64,000 nucleotides of DNA, taken from positions 62,001 through 126,000 of the forward strand of contig NZ_JANTHZ010000003.1 in assembly GCF_024752355.1 (NCBI RefSeq). The letters are read 5' to 3'. The stretch is from Ancylobacter mangrovi. Lineage in GTDB: Bacteria; Pseudomonadota; Alphaproteobacteria; Rhizobiales; Xanthobacteraceae. Positions 16,793 to 25,344 of the stretch are shown piece after piece; positions within the stretch are counted from its first letter, which is position 1; each line of letters starts with the position of its first letter. Both the position numbers and the translations under genes were made by a program. The notes below the pieces were generated by a model, which saw only the letters and a list, made by a program, of their open reading frames with translations, did no database searches and was not told where the DNA came from.

Positions 16793-17314
16793 TCAGCCTT
16801 CGAGCCGGCCGTTCGGCGTGTAGGAATCGACCGCCTGCGGCAGCGTGCGCGACAGCCGGGCGAGGAGTTCCTCGCGCGACAGGCCGGTGGCGCGGGCGAG
16901 CGTGTCCATCACGTCGGGACCGAGCGCGTGCTCGAGATTGCGGTCGTCGATCGGCTGGTTCTGGCCGTTGCCGACCCATGAATCAGCCTCGCCGTGCCCG
17001 GTCTCGCGGAAGCGCTCGAGCAGTTCCCCGAGCCCGTCCTGAACGACGTTGCCGGAAGCCGCGCCGCCGAAAAGACCGCCGAGCAGGCCACCCAGACCGC
17101 CAAGCCCGCCCAAACCGCCGAGCCCGCCCGTGCCGGCATTCTCCGTCCCGGACGGCGCGGGCGTGCCGAAGGGGCCGGGCTGCGGGCTCGCCCCGCCCTG
17201 TCCGCCGGCCGTCGCGCCGCGCATCATCTCCATGATCTTGTCGCGATTCTGGTATCCGGCGACCGCCAGAAGGGCCAGCAGCGCAGTCATCGAGGGAAAT
17301 CCACGATTGGTCAT
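16793..17314 (-). CDS. YidB-like DUF937 family protein
   Basis: A 173-residue DUF937/YidB-like protein of unknown function. The family block is at the C-terminus: LGPDVMDTLARATGLSREELLARLSRTLPQAVD followed by YTPNGRL (positions about 130-170), preceded by GNGQNQPI. The N-terminus has a short hydrophobic segment (MTALLALLAVAGY). The middle is a glycine-leucine repeat (GGLGGLGGLGG..., about 63-82) encoded by a 9-bp repeat. A strong ribosome site, AGGAGGAA on the minus strand (17319-17326), fixes the ATG at 17314. It is divergent from the GlsB/YeaQ-like gene across a 117-bp region containing a dyad. Confidence 0.85.
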   Translation of the reverse strand: MTNRGFPSMTALLALLAVAGYQNRDKIMEMMRGATAGGQGGASPQPGPFGTPAPSGTENAGTGGLGGLGGLGGLGGLLGGLFGGAASGNVVQDGLGELLERFRETGHGEADSWVGNGQNQPIDDRNLEHALGPDVMDTLARATGLSREELLARLSRTLPQAVDSYTPNGRLEG

Positions 17315-17342
17315 GACGTTTCCTCCTCGGAAGTGCTCTTAT

Positions 17343-17385
17343 GCGCCAAGGAAACCAACGACGAACGAACAGGTTTCCTTTGCGT
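17343..17385. promoter_or_regulatory. Inverted repeat in divergent promoter region
   Basis: aaggaaacc (17348-17356) and ggtttcctt (17372-17380) form a perfect 9-bp inverted repeat with a 15-bp centre; near-complementarity extends three to five bases outward. It lies between the DUF937 and GlsB/YeaQ genes, each reading away, so it could be a shared operator or an mRNA hairpin in the leader of the latter. Only the symmetry is seen. Confidence 0.55.
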
Positions 17386-17431
17386 CCCACTTTGTCACCA
17401 CGCTTCGGCGCGACCTATATGGAGACGTTGC

Positions 17432-17686
17432 ATGGGTTTCATCTGGACGATCATCATCGGCTTCGCGGCCGGCATCATCGCGAAGTTCATTATGCCCGGC
17501 AACAATGAACCGTCCGGATTCGTCCTGACGACGATCCTCGGCATTGTCGGGGCGTTCGTCGCCACCTGGCTCGGACAGGCGCTCGGCTGGTACGCGCCGG
17601 GCGAGGGCGCCGGGCTCATCGGCGCCGTCGTCGGCGCCGTGCTGGTGCTGTTCGTCTACGGCGCGGTGGCCGGACGACGGGCCTGA
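17432..17686 (+). CDS. GlsB/YeaQ/YmgE-family stress-response membrane protein
   Basis: An 84-residue transglycosylase-associated-protein family member with three hydrophobic helices. It opens MGFIWTIIIGFAAGIIAKF, then has the family's P-G-N motif (IMPGNNEPSGF), then FVLTTILGIVGAFVATWLG and a C-terminal helix ending in VAGRRA. Members are inner-membrane proteins induced by general stress; mechanism unknown. The ATG at 17432 follows ggagac (17421-17426). It is divergent from the DUF937 gene and convergent with the COG4091 gene. Confidence 0.9.
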   Translation: MGFIWTIIIGFAAGIIAKFIMPGNNEPSGFVLTTILGIVGAFVATWLGQALGWYAPGEGAGLIGAVVGAVLVLFVYGAVAGRRA

Positions 17687-17717
17687 GAGAGCCCGCCGGG
17701 CGCCGCGCCTCCGACCG

Positions 17718-19052
17718 CTACGCCGCCAGATACTGCGCGTCCGCCTGGTCGAGGCGGCGGCGGATCTGGGTGACGAGCAGCGCCTCGTCCGGCGCGCAAT
17801 TGTCGTAGGTGAGCTGCTCGCCGGCGCGCACCGGCTTCAGCACCCTTGCCTTCTCGGCGAGGCCGAGCGGCAGGGCGAAGCCGTCGCGCGCGTCGCGCCA
17901 GCCCATGCAGAAGCCGCGATAGTCGTATTCGCCGATCCTGCCCAGCACGTCGCCGGGCCGCAGGTCGCGCTTGGCGACGGCGATGCACTCGGCCACCGGA
18001 TGGTCGAGCACCTCCATGTCGGGCCGCCCGCTCATCACCGCCCGCACGGCCGAGAGCGGCACTTCGAGGCTGGTGAGGTGGAACGGCCGGATCAGCGCGA
18101 AGCAGGGGCCGGGGCCGACCTTGAGGTCCGCCATGCGCTCCAGCACGCGCGGATGGCGCGGCTTGACGATGCAGAACACGCCCGGCGCCACGCCCTTGCC
18201 GAGCGTGTAGTCGACCACGCCGGCGCGCGAGAGGATGCCGCCGTCCTCGCGGGTGCACAGCACCTGCGCCAGCGCCTCGCGGTCAGCCGCCGGCCCGTGC
18301 ATGCCGGGCACGTCCGGCACCAGGCCGGTGGCGTTGGCGAGCGCGGTCATCTCCACCATGGTCTTGGAGCCGTCCACGAACTCGACCAGCATGCGCGGGT
18401 TCATGTTGCGCGCCTTCGCCTCCTCGGCGAACTCGTCGGGCACGGCGTCGGGCTTGAAGGCGTTGTTCTTGGCCTTGCCGGCGCAGACGATCTCGAAGCC
18501 GAGCGCCTGGGCGAAGCCGATGAGCTCGATGGTGGCGGCCGGCTCGTCGCCCGCCGCGCCGGTCAGCACCACGCCGGCCGAGCGCGCCTCCTGCTTGAGG
18601 AAGCGACCGATGGTGATGTCGGCCTCCACGCTCAGCAGCACGACGTGCTTGCCGTTGCGGATCGCCTCCAGCGAGACCAGCGTGCCGATATTGGGGCTGC
18701 CGGTGGCGTCGATCACCACGTCGATGTTCCCCGCCGCGCACATGGCCCGGTAGTCGTCGGTGAGGGCGATATGGCCGGTCTCGATCGCGCGGTCGATCTG
18801 GCTGGGGGAGGAGGCGGAGACGACGTCCTCGCGCCGGTGGCCGGCCATCAGCGCCGCGTCGATCGCGGTCTGCGCGTTGAGCTCGGTCACGGCGCCGATG
18901 CGCACGCCCGGCATCAGCGCGGCCTGCACGATGAGGTCGGTGCCCATCTGCCCCGCGCCGGCGAGGCCGATGGTGACCGGGCCATGGGCCGCGGTCCACT
19001 GTTCGAGCTCGGCGGCGATGCCCGACCGCACGATCCCCTTTGCCCCGAGCAT
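17718..19052 (-). CDS. COG4091-type NAD(P)-binding dehydrogenase with C-terminal SAF domain
   Basis: A 444-residue protein of the predicted homoserine-dehydrogenase-like group that ends in a SAF domain. The N-terminal Rossmann motif is [16 protein letters not shown], followed by conserved [13 protein letters not shown] and [11 protein letters not shown] segments; the SAF part is at about residues 350-430 ([29 protein letters not shown]). Relatives sit in sugar or sugar-acid catabolic loci of rhizobia, which fits the upstream SorC regulator, but the substrate is unknown. GTG (19055) and ATG (19052) are adjacent; a good site GGAAGGG on the minus strand favours the ATG. No kinase or transporter is linked. 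Confidence 0.82.
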   Translation of the reverse strand: MLGAKGIVRSGIAAELEQWTAAHGPVTIGLAGAGQMGTDLIVQAALMPGVRIGAVTELNAQTAIDAALMAGHRREDVVSASSPSQIDRAIETGHIALTDDYRAMCAAGNIDVVIDATGSPNIGTLVSLEAIRNGKHVVLLSVEADITIGRFLKQEARSAGVVLTGAAGDEPAATIELIGFAQALGFEIVCAGKAKNNAFKPDAVPDEFAEEAKARNMNPRMLVEFVDGSKTMVEMTALANATGLVPDVPGMHGPAADREALAQVLCTREDGGILSRAGVVDYTLGKGVAPGVFCIVKPRHPRVLERMADLKVGPGPCFALIRPFHLTSLEVPLSAVRAVMSGRPDMEVLDHPVAECIAVAKRDLRPGDVLGRIGEYDYRGFCMGWRDARDGFALPLGLAEKARVLKPVRAGEQLTYDNCAPDEALLVTQIRRRLDQADAQYLAA

Positions 19053-19210
19053 CACTCACACCCTTCCTTCGACCGCGCATCCGCCGGCCCGTCCGTGCCG
19101 GCGCGACGCGCGCCGAGCACCTGCCCCGCATCGCGTGCCGCGGCCGCGTCACGTCCTTCGGTACTCGACATTGAGGCCAAGGAAAATAGTGCGCTGCGGC
19201 AATTCTGCAG

Positions 19211-20308
19211 TCAGTAATCCGCGCCGACCGCGTCGAGCACGGCGGCCGCGGTCACTTCGTCGGTAATGAAAACGGTGGGGCGCAGCATGCGCAGCCCGGC
19301 GATCACCGCCTGCGTCTTGCCCGGCCCGCCGGAGGTGAGGATGCGCTCGGGCGTCGCCTGCAGCGTCTCGATCGGGATCGACATCACGCGCGTATTGACC
19401 GGGTGGTCGATCGGCCGCCCCTCGATGTCGATGAAGTTGTAGACCACGTCGCCCACCGCGCCGGCGGCGATGAGCGAGGCCCAGTCGTCCGGCGTGAAGA
19501 AGCCGAACCGCATCGAGGTGCTGTCGCCCTCCATCTCGCCGACGCTGAGGACAACGGCGTCCATCTCGCGGGCGAGCGAGTAGACCGTGCCGAGGCCGCA
19601 GCGTTCGATCAGCGCGCGCTTGGTCTCGACGCTGTCGACGATGGCCGGCGCGGCGATGAGGTGGCAGTCGGCCTGGAACAGGCGCGAGAGCTGCCAGGCG
19701 AATTCCGACGGATTGTACTGCTTGGCCTTGGTGATGCCGCCCAGAAGCGAGATCACCGACACGTTGGCGACGTTCTTCTCGTCGATGAAGCCGAGCGCGC
19801 GCATCAGCGTGCGGCCCCAGCCGAAGCCGATCTTCATGTCCGGGCGGATCAGGTCGGAGATGAACTGGCCGGTGACGGCGCCGATGGCGCTGGTCGGGTC
19901 GGCGAGCGGGCCGGAGAGCGGGGCGACGACGGCCTCGCGCAGGCCGAACGCCTTCTGCAGGCCCATCTCCAGCCGCGGCAGCTCGGCGATCTCGCGGCTG
20001 AGCGAGATCTTGACCTCGTTCAGCGCCCGCGCATCCGCCAGCAGGCGCACCACGGTGACGCGGCCGATGTCGAGCGCCGAGGCGATGGCGCTCTGGGTCA
20101 TGCCCTCGACATAGTACATCCACGCCGCGCGCAGCCGCAGCCGGGCCGAGCGCCGGCCGGTGGCGCTGAGCTCGCCATGGATGGGCTCGGCGGGTTCGGC
20201 GGGGGTGGAGGCAGTCGCGGGCGTCTCGTTTGCGTCCTTGCCGCGCGCGTCCTTGCCGGAACCCGGGCGGACGAGGGCATCTGGCTTGGGCGTGGCTCCC
20301 CCCGTCAT
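19211..20308 (-). CDS. SorC-family sugar-binding transcriptional regulator
   Basis: A 365-residue regulator of the SorC/DeoR-like family. A helix-turn-helix (GMTQSAIASALDIGRVTVVRLL, split here as MTQSAIASALDIG and RVTVVRLLADA) follows a disordered head of about 50 residues. The large C-terminal domain has the sugar-phosphate-binding, NagB-like fold, with GFGWGRTL and SVISLLGG segments typical of the family. It likely senses a phosphorylated sugar and controls the dehydrogenase gene 158 bp downstream in the same direction. The ATG at 20308 has AGAGGAAG in front; a TTG at 20329 is in frame but less likely. Confidence 0.9.
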   Translation of the reverse strand: MTGGATPKPDALVRPGSGKDARGKDANETPATASTPAEPAEPIHGELSATGRRSARLRLRAAWMYYVEGMTQSAIASALDIGRVTVVRLLADARALNEVKISLSREIAELPRLEMGLQKAFGLREAVVAPLSGPLADPTSAIGAVTGQFISDLIRPDMKIGFGWGRTLMRALGFIDEKNVANVSVISLLGGITKAKQYNPSEFAWQLSRLFQADCHLIAAPAIVDSVETKRALIERCGLGTVYSLAREMDAVVLSVGEMEGDSTSMRFGFFTPDDWASLIAAGAVGDVVYNFIDIEGRPIDHPVNTRVMSIPIETLQATPERILTSGGPGKTQAVIAGLRMLRPTVFITDEVTAAAVLDAVGADY

Positions 20309-20511
20309 CGGCTTCCTCTTTCCCTCCAAAGACGTAGCGGCAGCGCTCGCATCGGCGATGCTATAGAGGAGCGCACCTGCTTGTTCAAATCGCGGTAGGC
20401 CCCATTTGTCAGGGTGGCTTACGCAAAAACCCGCTTGTGGTCATGTCGCGCGCGAGGCACCTTTCCCCCGCAAAGCCGTCTAATCATTACCGGCTGTGCC
20501 AACAGGTGAAC

Positions 20512-20955
20512 ATGCCCGCCGACGACACACTCAAGCTCGACGATTTCCTCTGCTTCGCGGTCTATTCGGCCAATCACGCCTTCAACCGTGTGTACAAGCC
20601 GATGCTGGACCGGCTGGGCCTGACCTATCCCCAATATGTCGCCATGGTGACGCTGTGGGGCGAGGACGGGCTCACGGTCGGGCAGATCGGCGAGAAGATG
20701 CTGCTGGAGACCAACACGCTCACGCCGCTGCTCAAGCGGCTGGAGGCGGCCGGGCTGGTGCGCCGCGTGCGCGACGCCACCGACGAGCGGCAGGTGCGCA
20801 TCCTGCTCACCGAGAAGGGCCGGGAGCTGCGCCGCGAGGCCGTCAACATCCCGCGCGAGATGGGGAGCTGCATCGATCGCGACATGTCCGAGATCGCCGC
20901 GCTGACCTCGCAGCTCACCACGGTGCGCGACACGCTGCTCTCGCGCCTCAAATAG
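20512..20955 (+). CDS. MarR-family regulator, OhrR-like with two cysteines
   Basis: A 147-residue winged-helix repressor closely resembling OhrR, the organic-peroxide sensor. The diagnostic FLCFAVYS contains Cys14, the expected reactive cysteine. Partner tyrosines occur in RVYKP and LTYPQY. A second cysteine at 120 fits the two-cysteine OhrR subtype, which locks by a disulfide. The wing is DATDERQVRILLT. No ohr peroxidase gene lies in the window, unlike the usual pairing, so the target may be elsewhere or different. The ATG at 20512 starts MPADDTLKLDD. It ends overlapping the convergent LysR gene by 8 bp. Confidence 0.85.
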   Translation: MPADDTLKLDDFLCFAVYSANHAFNRVYKPMLDRLGLTYPQYVAMVTLWGEDGLTVGQIGEKMLLETNTLTPLLKRLEAAGLVRRVRDATDERQVRILLTEKGRELRREAVNIPREMGSCIDRDMSEIAALTSQLTTVRDTLLSRLK

Positions 20956-21898
20956 CCGCGTCGCTCGCCGCCAGCCCCTTCTGGTGGCCGGCCTCGCCCT
21001 CGATGAAGCGCCGGTGCCGGGCGACCTCGCCGGCCAGGAAGTCGAGGAAGGCGCGCACGCGCGGCGAATGGCGCAGGTCTGGATGGGTCAGCAGCCACAG
21101 ATCGGCGGCATAGTCGTCGTCGGGCGGGCCGAGCCGCACCAGGGACGGGCGCGAATCGCCGATCAGGCACGGGATATGGCCGATGCCGATGCCCGCCTCC
21201 ACCGCCTCGGCGAGGCCGAGCACGCTGTTGATCTTGTAGCCGACGCGCTCGGGCGCGACATGCTCCTGCACGAACTTGACCGCCTTGAGCGAGCCGAGGC
21301 TGTCGCCCAGCGAGACCCAGTTGCGGGCGTCGAGCTGCTCCTGCGTGACCTCGCCCGGCTCGGGGAAGTCCTCGGCCCGGCCGTAGAGCGCCCAGGCGAT
21401 GCGGGCGACCCGGCGGCCGACGAGGTTCTCCGGCGGATGGTCGGTGGCGCGGATGGCGACGTCCGCATCGCGCTTGGACAGGTTCAGCGCCTGGTTGGAG
21501 AGCACGATGTCGAGCCGCACCTCGGGGTAGCGCTCGCGAAAGCCCGCAAGGATGGGCACCAGCAGATGGATCAGCAGCGAATCGGGCACCGTCACGCGCA
21601 ATTCGCCCGAGGGGGCGGGCTCGCGGCCGGCCAGCTTGCGCCCGACCGCGGTGATCTCCTCGTCGAGCCGGTTGGCGAGCGCGACCAGCTCCTCGCCTGC
21701 CGGGGTGAGGGCGTAGCCAGTGCGGTGGCGCTCGAACAGGATGGCGCCGAGGCTCTCCTCGATCTGCTTCAGCCGGCGGAACACGGTGGAATGGTTGACG
21801 CCGATCTGGGCCGCGGCGGCCGGAAGGCCCTTGGCGTCGGCCACGGCCTTGATGAGGCGGAAATCGTCCCAGGCGAGGTTCTTGAAAGGCTCGGCCAT
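20948..21898 (-). CDS. LysR-family transcriptional regulator
   Basis: A 316-residue LysR regulator with an N-terminal winged HTH (AWDDFRLIKAVADAKGLPAAAAQIGVNHSTVFRRL, about residues 9-45, given here as AWDDFRLIKAVADAKG and AAQIGVNHSTVFRRL) and a two-lobed effector domain (GELRVTVPDSLL onward). It is transcribed away from the ring-cleaving-dioxygenase/esterase pair across a 230-bp region with a strong dyad. This is the standard LysR layout, so it probably controls that pair and itself in response to an aromatic or quinone-like inducer (inference). Its 3' end overlaps the OhrR-like gene. Confidence 0.9.
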   Translation of the reverse strand: MAEPFKNLAWDDFRLIKAVADAKGLPAAAAQIGVNHSTVFRRLKQIEESLGAILFERHRTGYALTPAGEELVALANRLDEEITAVGRKLAGREPAPSGELRVTVPDSLLIHLLVPILAGFRERYPEVRLDIVLSNQALNLSKRDADVAIRATDHPPENLVGRRVARIAWALYGRAEDFPEPGEVTQEQLDARNWVSLGDSLGSLKAVKFVQEHVAPERVGYKINSVLGLAEAVEAGIGIGHIPCLIGDSRPSLVRLGPPDDDYAADLWLLTHPDLRHSPRVRAFLDFLAGEVARHRRFIEGEAGHQKGLAASDAAI

Positions 21899-21998
21899 CG
21901 GCGTCTCCCCGCTCCCGGGCCCGCGGGCCCGACCAAGTCTCTGCGATGGCAGTCGAAATCAGCTCCGCAACGGTGGGCACCATAGCAGCAGGAGTGAG

Positions 21999-22037
21999 AT
22001 TGCGTCAACGCAATTGAATGGGCATTCCATTGCGTCA
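21999..22037. promoter_or_regulatory. Nested dyads, probable LysR operator
   Basis: Two nested symmetric elements: attgcgt-ca-acgcaat (21999-22014), and gcaattgaatg-GG-cattccattgc (22010-22033), the latter with 10 of 11 positions paired. The octamer ttgcgtca appears as a direct repeat at 22000 and 22030, 30 bp apart, close to three helical turns. It lies between the LysR start (21898) and the dioxygenase start (22129). The symmetry is seen; binding by the LysR protein is inferred. Confidence 0.65.
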
Positions 22038-22128
22038 GTGCCGGATTATCTTCCTCGCCAAGACGAGCGCGGATGTCGCGCTCACCGATCGAAGCGAGCC
22101 CCAGGCGGGTTCGCAGGAGGGTTAGACC

Positions 22129-23061
22129 ATGATCCGCAACGGCATCCACCACGTGACCGCGATCGCCGGCAATGCGCGCCGCAACGTCGAGTTCTACACC
22201 CGCACGCTGGGCCTGCGCCTCGTCAAGAAGACCGTCAATTTCGACGATCCGGGCACCTATCACTTCTATTACGGCGACGAAGCCGGCTCGCCCGGCACCA
22301 TCCTCACCTTCTTCCCGTGGGACCATGTGGCGCCGGGACGGCTCGGCATCGGCGAGACGCAGGAGACCGCGTTCCGCGTGCCGGCGGCCTCGATCGGCTA
22401 CTGGACCCAGCGCTTCGTCGAGAAGGGCGTCTCGCATGAGCCGATCATCCGCCGCTTCGGCGAGAGCGTGCTCGCCTTCCGCGATCCGCACGGCATGCGC
22501 CTCGCGCTGATCGGCGTGCCCGGCATCGAGAACGAGCCGGCCTGGATCGGCACCGACGTGTCGGCCGAGCATGCGATCCGCGGCTTCCACGGCGTCAATC
22601 TCCTGCTCGCCGAGGCGGCGCCGACCGGCGCCATCCTGACCGACGTGTTCGGCTTCAAGGAAGTCGGCCGCGAGGGCCCGCTGGTGCGGTTCAAGGCCGA
22701 GGGCACGGATATCGGCGGCGTCGTCGACATCCACGAGGCCGGCGGCTTCCTGCCCGCCCGCATGGGCGGCGGCTCGGTGCACCACATCGCCTTCCGCGCC
22801 GCGGACGACGCGGCCGAGTTCGCCATGGTGAAGAAGCTGAACGAGAACCACGGCATCCGCACCACCGAGCAGAAGGACCGGAACTACTTCCGCTCCATCT
22901 ACTTCCGCGAGCCCGGTCACGTGCTGTTCGAGATCGCGACCGACATCCCCGGCTTCGCGGCGGACGAGCCGCTGGCGCATCTGGGCGAGGCGCTGAAGCT
23001 GCCCGACTTCCTGGAAGGCAGCCGCAGCCAGATCGAGTCCGTGCTTCCCGAGATCGCGTGA
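22129..23061 (+). CDS. Ring-cleaving dioxygenase-like VOC protein (MhqO-like)
   Basis: A 310-residue two-domain glyoxalase-fold protein annotated in related genomes as ring-cleaving dioxygenase, similar to Bacillus MhqO. The first module begins GIHHVTAIAGNARRNVEFYT and the second FHGVNLLLAEAAPTG. Metal-ligand candidates include His in GIHHVT, GSVHHIAFR and Glu in HVLFEIATD. MhqO-type proteins act in resistance to hydroquinones and quinones. The ATG has caggagg (22113-22119). The next gene, an MhqD-like esterase 56 bp downstream, mirrors the mhq operon, and the divergent LysR gene is the likely regulator. Confidence 0.88.
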   Translation: MIRNGIHHVTAIAGNARRNVEFYTRTLGLRLVKKTVNFDDPGTYHFYYGDEAGSPGTILTFFPWDHVAPGRLGIGETQETAFRVPAASIGYWTQRFVEKGVSHEPIIRRFGESVLAFRDPHGMRLALIGVPGIENEPAWIGTDVSAEHAIRGFHGVNLLLAEAAPTGAILTDVFGFKEVGREGPLVRFKAEGTDIGGVVDIHEAGGFLPARMGGGSVHHIAFRAADDAAEFAMVKKLNENHGIRTTEQKDRNYFRSIYFREPGHVLFEIATDIPGFAADEPLAHLGEALKLPDFLEGSRSQIESVLPEIA

Positions 23062-23117
23062 CATCCCGGCGCCGCCCCTCGCGGGCGGCGCCTCCCCATC
23101 CAGACGAGGAGGCCGTC

Positions 23118-23753
23118 ATGAGCGCGAACGCTCCGCTTTCCTTCGTGCATCGCTTCGAGCCCGCCACCGAGGCGGGTGCTCCCCCGCTGCTGCTGCTCCA
23201 CGGCACCGGCGGCGACGAGAACGACCTGATCGGGCTCGGGCGGATGCTCTCGCCCGGCTCGGCGCTGCTCGCCCCGCGCGGCAAGGTGCTGGAAGGCGGG
23301 ATGCCCCGCTTCTTCCGCCGCCTCGCCGAAGGTGTGTTCGACGAGGAGGATGTGCGCCGGCGCGCGGGCGAACTCGCCGATTTCGTCCGCGAGGCACGCG
23401 AGACCTATGGCCTCGCCGCCCCGGTCGCCGTCGGCTTCTCCAACGGCGCCAACATCGCCGCCGCGACGCTGCTGCTGCGGCCGGGAACGTTTTCCGGGGC
23501 GATCCTGCTACGCGCCATGGTGCCGCTCGCCGACCCCCCGGCAGTGGCGCCCACGGATACGCGGGTGCTGCTGCTCTCCGGGGCGATGGACCCGATCGTG
23601 CCGGGCGAAAACGCCGAGCGGCTCGCCGGCCAGCTCCGGGCGGCCGGCGCGCGGGTCGAGCACCGGCTGCTGCCGGCCGGCCACGGCCTCTCGCAGGCCG
23701 ATGTGAGCCTCGCCCAAGGGTGGCTCGCCGCCCCGGCGGAAGCGGTGGCATGA
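23118..23753 (+). CDS. Alpha/beta hydrolase, phospholipase/carboxylesterase (MhqD-like)
   Basis: A 211-residue serine hydrolase of the carboxylesterase/phospholipase family. The oxyanion motif LLLLHGTGGDEND, nucleophile in GFSNGAN, aspartate in SGAMDPIVP and histidine in AGHGLS make a complete triad. Together with the MhqO-like gene it forms a two-gene unit resembling the quinone-response mhqOD part of Bacillus, where the precise substrate of MhqD is not settled. The start ATG at 23118 has gaggagg upstream; the frame extends 20 codons further without similarity. Confidence 0.88.
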   Translation: MSANAPLSFVHRFEPATEAGAPPLLLLHGTGGDENDLIGLGRMLSPGSALLAPRGKVLEGGMPRFFRRLAEGVFDEEDVRRRAGELADFVREARETYGLAAPVAVGFSNGANIAAATLLLRPGTFSGAILLRAMVPLADPPAVAPTDTRVLLLSGAMDPIVPGENAERLAGQLRAAGARVEHRLLPAGHGLSQADVSLAQGWLAAPAEAVA

Positions 23754-23844
23754 TCCCTTAGGGAACATGTTGCCGCCATCCGCATTGCTGCCACGGCGCG
23801 GCTGCATCACTATCATGCCGCAATGGCAGGCAGTGGAGGCCGAT

Positions 23845-24762
23845 ATGCGTTGGGAGGATTTCCGGCGTAGCGAAAACGTCGAGGACCGCCGCGGCAGTGG
23901 CGGCTTTGGCGGCGGATTTGGCGGGCCCGGCGGGCGCATACCCGGCGGGCGCGGCAGTCTTGGTATTGGCGGGCTGATCATCATCGGCCTGATCGCCTGG
24001 GCGACCGGCATCAATCCGGCGGTGCTGATCGGCGGCGCCGATATCCTGATGGGCGGCGGCGACGACAGCGGCTACACCCAGCAGCAGTCACCGGCGCCCT
24101 CGGGCAAGCAGGGTGCGCCGAGCGACCAGATCGGCCAGTTCGCCGCCACCGTGCTGGCGCAGACCGAGGATGTGTGGACCGCCGTCTTCAAGGCGCAGGG
24201 CGAGACCTATCAGGACCCGGGCATGGTGCTGTTTTCCGGCGCCACCCGCTCGGCCTGCGGCACCGCGCAGTCGGCCATGGGGCCGTTCTACTGTCCGCTG
24301 GACCAGAAGGTCTATCTCGACACCTCGTTCTTCCAGGAGATGAAGCAGCGCTTCCGCGCGCCGGGCGACTTCGCCGCCGCCTATGTCATCGCCCATGAGG
24401 TCGGCCACCACGTCGAGAACCAGATCGGGCTTCTCGAGAAGGTGCAGGCGCGCCAGCGCCAGGTCTCGCGGTCGGAAGCCAACGCACTCTCGGTGCGGGT
24501 CGAGCTGATGGCCGACTGCCTCGCCGGGGTGTGGGCGCACCATGCCGACCAGCAGTGGCAGATCCTCGAGGAAGGCGATATCGAGGAGGCGCTGAACGCG
24601 GCTTCCGCCATCGGCGACGACAAGCTGCAGAAGCAGGCGCAGGGCTATGTGGTGCCCGACAGCTTCACCCATGGCAGCTCGGCGCAGCGGGTGAAGTGGT
24701 TCCGCACCGGGCTCGACACCGGCTCGATGGGCAAGTGCAACACGTTCCAGAGCAGTAACTGA
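23845..24762 (+). CDS. Neutral zinc metallopeptidase, YpfJ family
   Basis: A 305-residue membrane-anchored metallopeptidase of the YpfJ/KPN_02809 family. The opening MRWEDFRRSENVEDRR is diagnostic. A glycine-rich linker and one membrane helix (GIGGLIIIGLIAWATG, about residues 35-55) precede the catalytic domain with the zinc motif HEVGHH (in AYVIAHEVGHHVENQIG) and the ELMADCLAGVWAHH glutamate region. The start at 23845 is set by tggagg (23834-23839) and family alignment; the frame is open earlier. It lies 3 bp before moaB, so the two are probably co-transcribed although functionally unlinked. Confidence 0.92.
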   Translation: MRWEDFRRSENVEDRRGSGGFGGGFGGPGGRIPGGRGSLGIGGLIIIGLIAWATGINPAVLIGGADILMGGGDDSGYTQQQSPAPSGKQGAPSDQIGQFAATVLAQTEDVWTAVFKAQGETYQDPGMVLFSGATRSACGTAQSAMGPFYCPLDQKVYLDTSFFQEMKQRFRAPGDFAAAYVIAHEVGHHVENQIGLLEKVQARQRQVSRSEANALSVRVELMADCLAGVWAHHADQQWQILEEGDIEEALNAASAIGDDKLQKQAQGYVVPDSFTHGSSAQRVKWFRTGLDTGSMGKCNTFQSSN

Positions 24763-24765
24763 ACC

Positions 24766-25326
24766 ATGAGTGCCGAATCCGCCGAGAAGATTTTCGTGCC
24801 GCTGGCCATCGCGGTGCTGACGATCTCCGACACGCGCGTCCTCGCCGACGACCGCTCCGGCAACACGCTGGTCGAGCGGATCGCGGCGGCGGGCCACAAA
24901 CTCGCCGACCGGGCCATCGTGCCCGACGACGTCGAGACGATCCGCGCGCGGGTCGCCGGCTGGATCGCGGATGCGGGGGTCGACGTGGTGATCACCACCG
25001 GCGGCACCGGCTTCACCGGGCGCGACGTGACGCCCGAAGCGATCGAGCCGCTGTTCGAGAAGCGCATGGAGGGCTTCTCGACCGTGTTCCACATGGTCTC
25101 GTTCGGCAAGATCGGCACCTCGACCCTGCAGAGCCGGGCGACCGCCGGGGTCGCCAACGCGACCTATATCTTCTGCCTGCCGGGCTCGCCGGGCGCCTGC
25201 CGCGACGGCTGGGACGAGATCCTCGTCCACCAGCTCGACATTCGCCACAAGCCCTGCAACTTCGTCGAGATCCTGCCGAGGCTCGACGAGCACCTCAAGC
25301 GCGGCAAGCTGCGTGCGCCGGCCTGA
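24766..25326 (+). CDS. moaB: Molybdenum cofactor biosynthesis protein B
   Basis: A 186-residue MoaB/MogA-fold protein for molybdopterin adenylylation or a related late step in molybdenum-cofactor synthesis. The pterin-binding pattern VDVVITTGGTGFTGRDVTPE is intact, as are the LTISDTR opening and LPGSPGACRDGWDEIL. Length is the family norm. It starts 3 bp after the metallopeptidase stop, suggesting translational coupling. No other moa, moe or mog gene is in the window. Confidence 0.95.
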   Translation: MSAESAEKIFVPLAIAVLTISDTRVLADDRSGNTLVERIAAAGHKLADRAIVPDDVETIRARVAGWIADAGVDVVITTGGTGFTGRDVTPEAIEPLFEKRMEGFSTVFHMVSFGKIGTSTLQSRATAGVANATYIFCLPGSPGACRDGWDEILVHQLDIRHKPCNFVEILPRLDEHLKRGKLRAPA

Positions 25327-25344
25327 GACACGGGCCGGCCGGTC

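Noticed and set aside
20309-20511. OhrR-type operator in front of the OhrR-like gene
   Set aside because: The region is moderately AT-rich, but I could not find a clear palindrome; left unassigned.
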